A stretch of DNA of 64,000 nt from Archilochus colubris (Eukaryota; Chordata; Aves; Apodiformes; Trochilidae), in contig CM041084.1 of NCBI GenBank assembly GCA_023079485.1, forward strand, positions 121,317,967-121,381,966, in the 5' to 3' direction. The notes beneath the pieces are model-generated. The model made no database searches, was not told where the DNA came from, and saw nothing but the letters and a program-made list of their open reading frames with translations. Shown here one piece after another: positions 37,950-47,521 of this stretch. The first letter of the stretch is position 1; every line of letters begins with the position of its first letter. Both the position numbers and the translations under genes were made by a program.

Positions 37950-38775
37950 TTGCTAGTGGGTAATGAAGGATATGGAATACTTGCTGTTTTGATAATACCG
38001 CATCAAGTTTGATGATGACAAAAAACAGGGAGGAGTGACTGACACTCCAGAAGGCTGTGTTGACATCCAGAGGGACCTGGAAAGACTGGAAAGTTGGGCA
38101 GGGAGAAATTGAATGTATTATAACAAGGGCAAATATAAAGTCTTGCATCTGGGAAAGAGCAACCATAGCAACCAGTACACACTGGGGACTGAGCTGTTGG
38201 AGAGCAGCTTAGGTGAAAGAGACCTGGGGGTGCTGGTGAACAGAAGGATGACCATGAGCCAACAATGTGCCCTTGTGACCAAGAAGGCCAATGGCATCCT
38301 GGGGTGAATTAGAAGTGGGGTGGTTAGTAGGTTGAGGATGGTTCTCCTTCCCTCCTACTCTGCCCTGGTGAGGCTGCATCTGGAATATTGTGTCCAGTTC
38401 TGGGCCCCTCAGTTCAAGAAGGACAGGGAACTGCTTGAGAGAGTCCAGCACAGAGCCACAAAGATGATTATGGAAGTGAAACATCTTCCTTATGAGGAAA
38501 GGTTGAGGGGGCTGGGTCTCTTCAGCTTGGAGAAGAGGAGAATGAGCATGACCTCATTAAAGTTTATAAATATGTAAGGGGAGAGTCAAGCTTTTCTCAG
38601 GGGTGACTAACAATAGGACAAGGGACAACAGTTATAAACTGGAGTATAGGCAGTTCCATATAAATATTAGGAAGAATTTTTTCACTGCAAGGGTGACAGA
38701 GTACTGGAACAGGCTGCCCAGAGAGGTGGTGGAGTCTTTCTTTTCTTCAGATCTGCCCTCTGTGCTGGTCAAGAA
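37950..38775 (+). mobile_element. CR1 LINE, ORF2 C-terminal remnant
   Basis: Translations in the plus frames follow the CR1 reverse transcriptase C-terminus. One frame (38113-38307) has KVLHLGKSN, ERDLGVLVN and MSQQCALVTKKANGILG. A second (38320-38577) has [29 protein letters not shown] and [10 protein letters not shown] third (from 38603) has [19 protein letters not shown] and REVVES. The frames are broken by a TGA near 38305 and by frameshifts. The 3' untranslated end and octamer tail are missing. Inactive retrotransposon copy of about 0.8 kb. Confidence 0.93.
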
Positions 38776-40201
38776 AAGATTATTGTTTTCTACAACAATC
38801 ATCCCTGCCAAATTTTGTGGTCATCTGGACCTGTCTTGCTTACATAGGCTACAAGACTGTATAGGTGGAGAAGTACAAGTAACTTTTGTCAATGCCAAAG
38901 TGGATTACTTCATGTCTTGTTCTTGTTCATGCAATATCAACAGAAATTGAGCATGAAGAAAAAAATAATTTTCTAAATTTATGAACTCAAGGTACTAGGA
39001 AAGCATCATCTTTCCATAAAAGGCTTTAAAAATATGTATTTTCTTTTACTCAGCCATGACTTTTTGTGGGAAAAAAGAATAGCTATTTATAATCCAGATC
39101 AACTGATGGTGCACATCAACACTCCTAAATATTGCGTACACTTTCCAGATTACACCTAAGTATGTGGTACATAAAAGCTGGAAAATTCTTTTACTACTGT
39201 TACAAAAGGGGTTTTTGTGCTGAAATCACTAAAAATATGAATTTTCAAAAGTTTGTAGCTGTCATTCTACTCCGCCCTACTTTCAGAACTCTTCAGAACT
39301 CTTCAGGAAAGTGACTAGTTACTCTTCAAAGTACTCACTCCTGCAAAAATCTCTCTGCCCAGTATGTAGTGTTAATAATTTATGAGTTTTAGTGCAAAGA
39401 CATACAACATTAGGATGAAAATTTAGAAAGAAAAGTACTTACATGAAATACTATTTTGTTTTAGCGAACATTAAACTATGAGAGACCTGTACTAATATTC
39501 TTGAAAATGCCATTTGCACTTATTTTTGTTTGTGAAAAGAGAGTTCTAATGTTTCATGACTTTATGTGGCACTTCTATTGAACTTCACAACTAAGTTCAG
39601 CTTGGGCTGAGACAAGAAGTTGCTTTCCATAATGCCTAATCATATCATGGATGGAAAAAAAACCCTACGAATTTTGAAAAATCCATAATAGTTCTACCTA
39701 TAACAACACCTAACTCTTCTGCAGAACTTCAGAGATGACAGGAAAAAAGGCACACAATATAATAATATTTCCATTCTGACTTACTCTGCAATAATTTTCT
39801 GGCCTGCTCTGGAGATCTGGGTAAAGTTAATGTTCTATTGATAAAGCCAAGTAAACTACAAGACAAGTAGTTGCTTTTGCCTCCCCCTGTCTTACATGTA
39901 TATTTAAATGTCTTTTTGTGTGTTTGGTTTTTTTTATTATATTTTATTTTCAACTGGACACAGCTGTGTAAAAAATAAAGCAATTTGATTGCTCATAATT
40001 TTCATCTCTATAATTAATAAGCAGGGATGAAAGGGATTGACATCAGTGGAACAACATAGTAAAATATTTGTTTAAATTGGATACTTCTAGAAAAAGAAAT
40101 AAAGATTTGGCAGGAATAAAAACTTTCCATCTAAATTGTAACATATAATCTAAAATGGTTTTAAGCTTAAAAAGTATGATAATCACATAGCAAAACTGTA
40201 G
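38776..40201. other. Intron-like sequence, no gene seen
   Basis: AT-rich sequence between the CR1 remnant and the 40.2-kb exon. Confidence 0.5.
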
Positions 40202-40367
40202 AGATTTGCCAGACACAGGAAAAACACAGCCATGTAGAGGAGGAGCTTTTAGAAGAGCAGTCTCAGCTCAAAATTCTCCAGCTTGGACTATGGTTCAGTG
40301 GAAAAACTGAAAAAATACCCCAGTACTCAGGTAATAGCCTTGCTACAGCGTATGATCTCAAAGCTTG
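40202..40367 (+). pseudogene. Coiled-coil exon near 3' end, frameshifted
   Basis: After CTGTAG (or GCCAG at 40212), one frame reads ICQTQEKHSH then VEEELLEEQSQLKILQ, clearly a coiled coil. From about 40283 the +1 frame takes over: LDYGSVEKLKKYPSTQVIAL followed by LQRMISKL, to a donor CTTG|gtgaga at 40368. Neither frame alone covers the exon, so a single net indel around 40280 best explains it. Leaving in phase 1, it joins perfectly with the exon at 40672. No ATG-started open frame is long enough to reveal it. Same Q/E/K/L style as the 18-25 kb exons; assignment to the same gene is by inference. Confidence 0.65.
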
Positions 40368-40538
40368 GTGAGAATGTTCTTATTTTTCCACTGGAAAAGG
40401 AAATATGATTGAAATAACATTATTAAAGTAACTTTCAACACAAGCATGAGATACATTGTTGAAAATATTTAGTCAATATAAAAGAACATTTCTTCTTTTA
40501 AAACTCAGGTGAGTAAGGCTCACCTTGTCTAATTTTAG

Positions 40539-40572
40539 TTGTCTACAGTCTGAGTGGGCAGATTTGAGGCAG
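40539..40572 (+). other. Candidate 34-nt exon (weak)
   Basis: Acceptor 'tctaattttag', open LQSEWADLRQ, then CAG|gtgcct. Its phase does not fit between 40367 and 40672, so either it is spurious or it is an alternative or damaged exon. Confidence 0.15.
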
Positions 40573-40671
40573 GTGCCTTAGTTCCTGTCTTTGGAGATAT
40601 AATCAATTCAGTGAGTGGAATCAAGGACTGAATAAATACTGAGTTGATCAAGTATTAAAGTCTGTTTTCAG

Positions 40672-40736
40672 ATGAGATGAAAATCTCTCCAGATGACCCT
40701 GTCACCAGGCCTCCACTCAATGTAATGGAAGTGTAG
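40672..40736 (+). pseudogene. Probable terminal exon of the coiled-coil gene
   Basis: Acceptor 'gtctgttttcag'. The G left over from the 40202 exon plus AT gives Asp, so the frame reads on as ...MISKL then DEMKISPDDPVTRPPLN, VMEV and stop TAG at 40734-40736. The non-helical, proline-containing tail after a long coiled coil is typical of a C-terminus. A poly(A) signal AATAAA lies at 40986-40991. Confidence 0.55.
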
Positions 40737-40985
40737 GTAGGCAGTCACACAGAATCATCTAAATGCAGACGTCCACATTGAGACAAGAATAATTTCATCT
40801 GATGAGTTGCCCGTTTCTAGTAATCTTTAAATGGTACAGAATTATTTGATTTATCTATTTTTATTACTAATTAGTCTGCTAAGTATTTGACAGGCATAAA
40901 AATTAGTGATCCAATTAGTATATCCTATATACAAAGACAAGAATTTGAAAGGGAATGATTAATTACAGAGACAAAAAAAAGTTAA

Positions 40986-40991
40986 AATAAA
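40986..40991 (+). promoter_or_regulatory. Possible poly(A) signal
   Basis: AATAAA about 250 nt downstream of the stop at 40736. AATAAA is common by chance in AT-rich DNA. Confidence 0.3.
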
Positions 40992-42300
40992 ATACGATTT
41001 TCTCTGAGTCTTGGTATTTATCTCTAAGTTGGTATTTAAGGTGATTTGACAATTTGGAGTTTGGGTTTGTTTGTTTGTGGTGTTTTTTTTTTTAAATAGA
41101 AACCAAAGGATGAGAGAATATGGATTCATGAGAAAGTGGGAGAGGAAACAAGAATTAGCAGAGTGATTAACAACTTTTTTCCAACCTTTTACAGGAAGGG
41201 ACTAGAGGAGTTTATTTGCTGCATTATAGCACTACACTATTATATTAATTCTCTAGCATGACTGAGTCTTGAACAGAGAGAAAATAACAAAGTTTATTCA
41301 ACTGAAATTTGTTGCCCCCTGTGGGGTGTATGGCAGCAGAGTGTTTAACTGAAAATATTTAAACATTTTGGAGTGGAGAAGGGGAGAAGACAGTTGCTAA
41401 AGAAAACTAACATGGTTTACTTTGTCAGGTTTTCATTTCACACAAATCTCTGGGATTACTAGTTGACAAAATACTACACAAAATTTTGATTAAATTTTTC
41501 ACTTAGTTTTATGATGAATGTTTTGAATTTCTTGTATTTTTAAATATAATGTCATTAGAGTATAAAATAGTTTTAAAAGTTTCTAGCCATTTACTTGAAT
41601 AAGTATTTTTTAAAAGGTGATTTGAGAGTATAAAAAGATTTAATGTAAAGCCAAATATGCAGTGAAAATCTAAGAAACAATGGAAATAGTTACTTATTAC
41701 AAAGGTAGGGTTATCAGTGTATCATAACACAAATTACTTTATGAGTAATGATTCTCCCTCGATAGGGGAAAATTGCTACTGGAAGCAACTGGTTCCATCA
41801 AGCTTCCAAATAGATCAGTTCCCAAGCTAAGTAACTTGGAAAGGTAGACAGATGGTTTCATCTTTCTGAAAACTCTATTTACTATCTTATGTAAAGAGTT
41901 CGTTAGAAAGAGATTTACGTTGAAATGTGGTAACTTTTTAGCCTCCTTTCATGCACTCACACAAGTCTTTGACTGCCAGATATAAAAATACTTAATTCTG
42001 CAGGTATTAATGGCTTCATATGTCATAAAGCCAGACAAAACACTATAATAGAATCTTATATGTGGCAAAATGCAAGCCATAGGACTTGGGGGAATTAAAT
42101 AGTACTGCAGACATTTTTTGTAAGGCATACTTGACTTTAAATAGTCCCTGTTACAGAATTCATGTAACATCTCTGTTACATGAGGTTGTCTTAATAAATC
42201 TAGCTTTTGAAACCATGCAGCATGCTGATTCTATATAATTTCAGGCTCTTACTCAGAACATAAGAGGAAGCCTAATATGGAACAAAAGTATTTTATTTTT
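40992..42300. other. No firm gene
   Basis: AT-rich. A splice-flanked open segment at 41766-41843 (GKLLLEATGSIKLP..., donor AAAG|gtagac) was noted but has weak support. Confidence 0.45.
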
Positions 42301-42304
42301 AAAA

Positions 42305-42770
42305 CTTGGACATAGAGCCCTTGGAGAAACTCCATAGAAGGGCCACAAAGATGATCGCAGGGCTAAAGAACAGACTGACAGGGTTGAGGTTGTTGAGCCT
42401 AGAGAAGAGAAGCATCTGGGGAGACCTTATCATGGCTTTCCAGTATCTGAAGGGTGGCTACAGGAAAGCTGGAGAGGGATTTTCTGCAAGGGTGTATAGT
42501 GAAAGGACAAGGGGTAAAGGTTTTAAGCTGTAAGAGGGCAGATTTAGGTCAGATATAAGAAAGAAATTCTTAATAGTGAGAGTGGTGAGACACTGGAACA
42601 GGTTGCCTAGGGAGGTTATGGATGTCCCTTCCCTGGAAGTGTTCAAGGCCAGGCTGAAGGGGGCTTTGAGTGACCTGGTCTACTGGAAGGTGTCCCTGCC
42701 CATGCAGGGGTCTTGGAACTAGATGACCTTTAAGGTCCCCTCCAAAACAAAACATTCAGTAATTCTCTGT
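42305..42770 (+). mobile_element. CR1 LINE 3' fragment
   Basis: CR1 order is intact from 'cacaaagatgatcgcagggc' through 'tggggagaccttatcatggc', 'gagacactggaacaggttgc', 'gaagtgttcaaggccaggct' to 'ctttaaggtcccctccaaaa'. The octamer tail is degraded to 'attcagtaattctctg'. The C-terminal ORF2 frame is interrupted by stops. Confidence 0.93.
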
Positions 42771-43124
42771 TTTTATTTTGTCATCTTATCAATAATATTT
42801 GAAATCACATAAAACCAACACAGCAAATAGCGGAACAACACATATTTACAGTACATCCACGGTAATTTGTATTAATTATATTAAGGTAGATATTTTCTTT
42901 GTAAATACAGCTAATGTAAATGACTATGGATTTGTTGTACCAGCTCCTCTGATAGGTTGACTGGAAGAGACGAGTAGCTGCCAGTGCAGAATTGTTTGAA
43001 TAACACTGCTAAACCCTAAAAAATATTAGCAGAGAATGGAATACTCCATTTACATGTGGCATAAATTAAATTTTTAAGAGTCTATTTGCCTGGGCTTCTG
43101 TTAGATTTAGTCAGACTTTAGCTG

Positions 43125-43745
43125 TCAACTACGTCACCGATCCATCCTGTCCCGGTCTCTCTGTAGAGGCTGTGTTTACAGGCCTCAAACAGATCAACAG
43201 TCTCACTCAACTTGATGTCATCTGCAGATTTACTGAGGGTGCCCTGGATCTTCTTGTCCAGGTCATTGATAAGGATATTAAACAGAACTGTCCGAAATAC
43301 TGAGCCATGGGGAACAACACCACTTGTGACCAGCTGCCAGTTTCATTTAACTCCATTCACGACAACCATCCAGTCAGTGTTTTACACAGTGAAGAGAACA
43401 CTCATCGAAGCCATGAGCTGCCAGTTTGCCCAGGTGAATGCTGTGGAAAAAGCTTTATTAAAGGCCAGATAGACAACAACATCCACAGTCTAAGGTCACC
43501 TATGGTCATCCTCTAAGCAGATCACCTGGTCATAGAAGGAGGTCAGGTTAGTCAAGGAGGACCTCCTTTTCATGAACCCATACTGATTGGACCTGATCAT
43601 CTTCTGTTCTGTATGTGGCTTGTGATGGGACTCAAGATTATCTGCTCCATAACCTTCCCTGGCACTGAGATCAGACTGACAGCCCTGTAGTCAACCGAAT
43701 GCTCCTTTCAGCCCTTCCTGTACAAGGGCATGATGTTTCCTAGCC
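43125..43745 (-). mobile_element. CR1 LINE internal fragment, antisense
   Basis: Reads as the reverse complement of the CR1 reverse transcriptase region: 'aacttgatgtcatctgcaga', 'ccaggtcattgataaggata', 'actgagccatggggaacaac', 'ctgacagccctgtagtcaac'. It is not continuous with the plus-strand CR1 at 42.3 kb, so it is a separate insertion. Confidence 0.9.
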
Positions 43746-43847
43746 TCTCACTGTATCTACTCTATTATAATATATGCTTATTTAAATTGTGATGTATGAT
43801 AGTTGATGTCTTTTATGATGTATCATTTAATGACTTTTATCTTCTAG

Positions 43848-43905
43848 GTAAAATATAACGGAAGAAATATCTTTGGCTTGCTAGATTGACTTTGCACCAC
43901 AAAAG
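43848..43905 (+). other. Candidate exon (weak, contains TGA)
   Basis: Good acceptor 'cttttatcttctag' and donor AAAAG|gtaact. The only near-open frame (VKYNGRNIFGLLD) meets a TGA and then continues LCTTK. It could be a decayed exon or chance. Confidence 0.15.
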
Positions 43906-44206
43906 GTAACTATACAATGAAGTAAAAGTTAATTTAAAGACAATCTTATGATATGAAAGGAATTCTAGTCTGTTTATATGTGAGAAGTTGTGATAGGGTT
44001 TACACAGATACATATATACATATAAAAAGTGAATATATCTGTGCTATAGGAGAGAAAAAAAAGTGGTTTGTTCGACTAGGACCTCACAAGTATTTTAGTG
44101 TAGAGAATCTGCTTCTCAAATGTAAATGGGACAACTACAGGAAGATTAGATAATATCCTCTGAGATTTGATTTGTGTAATGATTCTTTTCTTTTTCTTCA
44201 AATTAG

Positions 44207-44336
44207 AAAATATTAACAAGGCTGAAAAGGATCATTATTATATATATAGTGCTAAGAATGTTGAGTTCCTTTGTAAAGGAATTCAAATTCAGGATTTCAA
44301 AGGGCATAAGTTTGTTGGCAAGTATGGGTTGACAAG
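44207..44336 (+). other. Candidate 130-nt exon
   Basis: A T/C-rich tract ending 'ttcttcaaattag' and a strong donor ACAAG|gtaaga bracket 42 fully open codons in one frame (NINKAEKDHYYIYSAKNVEF, LCKGIQIQDFKGHKF, VGKYGLT), phase 1 in and phase 2 out. The composition is protein-like (aromatic, Lys, Gly) but not coiled coil, so it is probably not part of the locus ending at 40.7 kb. I do not recognise it. Confidence 0.4.
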
Positions 44337-44758
44337 GTAAGACTTTGTGTCATCTCACAGCAAAGTGTAATCTTTTCCACAAAAAGCCTTTTACATATTT
44401 AGAAATCAAAATATGATTTAAAGTTGAAATATCACTCCTGACTGTGTATTTTTGTATAAATAACAATTAGTGAAAACCAGAAAAGCACACAAGGTGTCTT
44501 ATTACTATTGTCACTTTCTAAATAATTTCAAATGGCAGCCTATATAGAGCATTTTCAGTTTAGTAGCAGCTGTAAATCCTAACCCTCACCACCATCTACA
44601 TGTCCACCTCCAACCCCCAAGTAAAGAAGTGTGGGGGGAAAATTCTTACAGTGTACTTTGTACTTCAACAGCTACTCTATGACTTGAACCCAAACAATTT
44701 GGTTTATAGCTTAACAGTATCCCCCAGTGCTATGCTAGAGACATTCTTTTATCTATAG

Positions 44759-44814
44759 TGTTGATGAACCTAAAAATTGTTATGAATTCTCTGGTTCTGC
44801 TTCAAGAAAGTTTG
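44759..44814 (+). other. Candidate exon following 44336
   Basis: Acceptor 'ttttatctatag' and a phase-2 entry that fits the 44336 donor exactly (AG + T = Ser). It is open as VDEPKNCYEFSGSASRKFG. The donor (TTTG|gttgtt) is poor and the frame stops six bases on, so the 3' part may be decayed. Confidence 0.25.
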
Positions 44815-47140
44815 GTTGTTAGGCTGATGTCTCACATCTGTGCAAAAAGCCCCAACTGTTTCACCACCTGCAACATCTCTTCAAGTAATGGAAGAGATGT
44901 CTGGTTGTCTGTAGTAAGCAAAGATGCCAAAATTTCTGCACATTAACATAGCCTTTGTTCTTTTCTTCTCAAGCTCAGCTTCTCACTGTGCACATATAAA
45001 TTTTATCTCCTCTTCTTTACTTAGCCCTAGAATGCTCAGCCATAGACATCTGTGTGACAATGAATCAACTGGTGATTACTCTTTTCCTATTACAGAAATA
45101 AAGGCACTGGGGACCATATGACACAAAAACATTTCCAGAGGCCTTCCAAGTGTCACTATAGCTAAGTTTCTACATAGCTCTTGGGCTCTACATTTAAAGT
45201 GCATCGAAAAATTTGGTACTGCGTTTGACTCTTCCACGTTAGAGGAAAGCACTATACATGTTAGACATCATTCTAATAACAGAAAAGCTTATTTCTTCTT
45301 TCTGTTACCGGAAATCTTGTTTCCACTCTTTCACTTGTGTGACAGTTATAGAGTATACTTTATATTTATCTTTAATTACTTTCAGAGGAAAGATTTATTT
45401 GCTCTGTTTCACATTTTGATACCTGAGTGTTCAAGAAAACAAGGAACCATTTGCAGAATAATTTATGTCATTCTTATTTACAAAATCTCAACTTCTTTTT
45501 TCAAAATTTATTTTATAGCTTTTCCCTGTGATTAAGTGTTTATTAAAGAAAGGATGTTTAAAATTGCTAAACCTAATAACAGTAACAGTCTGCAAATGTG
45601 ATTTAAGCATCAAATAACTTTCCAATGACATTTAGATATTCTTATTTTGGTTATTAATTTGTTTTTAAAGATTTTATACTCAATCTGTATTTTTATTTTC
45701 TTAGTTATGGTGCAACATATTTATAGTTACAAATAGTATAAGCAGTGATAAAACCAATATGATTTAGATATTGACTAATATCTAGTCAGTTCAAAAATGC
45801 CTTGATGACTGCCTTGATTAATTTATAATTCCCTCCCTCCAAACATTCCTAAAAAAATCCAAAAGACAACCTTAACTGCACTATAGAGGTTAGCTGGGAA
45901 TTGAGAGAGATTCCATTTTGCTGGAGAGGGAAGGATAAGCTCATATTTTAATGTAGTCTTAATGATCACTCTTAATGATCATTTCCTTGTACTGCTCAAA
46001 ACATTGTAGTTATCTATTCTGAAATATTAGCTCAGATACCGTTAGCTGAGAGGTTTGGAGATGAGAGAGAGAATTGCCATGATTTTATAGTATAGTGGAG
46101 GGATACACTTGACAGAAGATGTCAAATCTTTGATTTGTTTGGAAAGCTGTTCATGTCTTTTCTTACCTTCTTTGGCACTAAAGAGCATCTATTCTTTCAT
46201 TGCAAGACTAAGATTTTACAGGTGTAAATCCATATGATTTTAATAGTGGATCCAGAATTTTATACTCTAGTATATACTGATAGCTCTTAGATAGACATCA
46301 CATCAATTGATCCAACTTTTCTGCAGCCTTTCCAGAATCACTGAGAAATGTGTTCAATTTAGATGATATGGAAATTTTTTTAAAGACTACATAACTCCAG
46401 GCAAACATAATAGTACTACTTCAGAAAGTGTAAAAAAAAGTCCCAAATTTCTTAGTGAAGATCTACTTAAAACTCCTCTGTTCATGCTTTTATTTGATGA
46501 TCCAATGTCCACTCTTCAAGTAGGCAAGCAAGACCATGGTGTTGTTAGACTGATATGTTCTCCATATATAAAGCATATATACTAGCAGTATAAATTAAAT
46601 ATAATGTTGCAAATTATATATATATATACATATATGTATATTTTTATTTATGTAGTTCTAGTTGTATTGCTTCTGTCTGCTAGTTAGATAGAAGGTCCCA
46701 ACATCATTAAGACTGTAGGACCTGTTTAGGTTGTCCCACTACCCTGACCAAATATAGCAGTACACTCTTCCTGTAGTCTCTGGTTGTTTTCTGGTTTCCA
46801 TTAGCAGTCAAAATTTACTTCAAAAAACTGATTCCAGTTGGTAACATTTTCTTGGTGTAGTATTATCTTTAGTTTTACTCTACATCTAGTTTCATAATAT
46901 TCTTGTGCAAAAGAATAATTATTTGAAAGATGGGCACGGTAAAAAAGTAACTTCATATGGTGCTGTACTTCGTATTTGTGGCTAAAAAGAGAGTTGGTAA
47001 CACACCAATCCTTTATCTATTGCTGAGAACTACTTGTGCTGCATCAAGAATTTATAACTCCACCTCATGCCCCATCCAAATAAGTAGGATAAGAATGGAC
47101 AAGAGGCTGGGAGAAAACACAGCTGAGAAGTTTGATGCAA
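44815..47140. other. No firm gene
   Basis: AT-rich. A segment after the acceptor at 45384 (RKDLFALFHILIPE...) is open but has no clear donor. An (AT)n tract lies at 46612-46640. Confidence 0.4.
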
Positions 47141-47286
47141 ATTAACTAAATGGAAATTCAATATTCTATGCTGTCATGCTCTACAAGATACAGCTCAGGG
47201 AAAAGAGCAGGAAAAGGGGAAGTTTGTGGTCTTTGTCGGCCCAAACAACTCTTGTGCATGCTGAAGCCCTGCATCGCAGGAAGTAC

Positions 47287-47424
47287 CTGGATATCCACTG
47301 ACTGGTAGGAAACACTGAGAGAACTTCTTTTTCTGCTTTGTTTTCTTGCACAGCTACTGCTTTCCTTACTAAGCTGTCTTTATCTTGATCCATTAACCTT
47401 CTCATTTTCCTTTTTTGCTGCAAT
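47287..47424 (-). other. Candidate minus-strand exon
   Basis: On the minus strand, 'catcttctgcag' followed by 138 nt open in one frame (LQQKRKMRRLMDQDKDSLV..., QENKAEKEVL) and a CCAG|gtactt donor. It competes with the plus-strand reading of the same locus; at most one is real. Confidence 0.2.
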
Positions 47425-47430
47425 CTGCAG

Positions 47431-47521
47431 AAGATGAGAGTGAGCAAGAGGCAAGGGTCAGTACTGGATGAGGTCAAGCAACCACAGAGTTTAAATGAAC
47501 AGACAGACAGATTGCATATCG
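47431..47521 (+). other. Candidate 91-nt exon
   Basis: A long pyrimidine-rich tract ending 'caatctgcag' precedes 30 open codons in phase 0 (KMRVSKRQGSVLDEVK, QPQSLNEQTDRLHI) and a donor ATCG|gtagat. Just upstream, at 47150-47287, another plus-strand frame is open and CpG-containing (LYKIQLREKSRKRGSL...). The opposite strand is also open here (see the minus-strand entry), so coding direction is uncertain. Confidence 0.3.
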
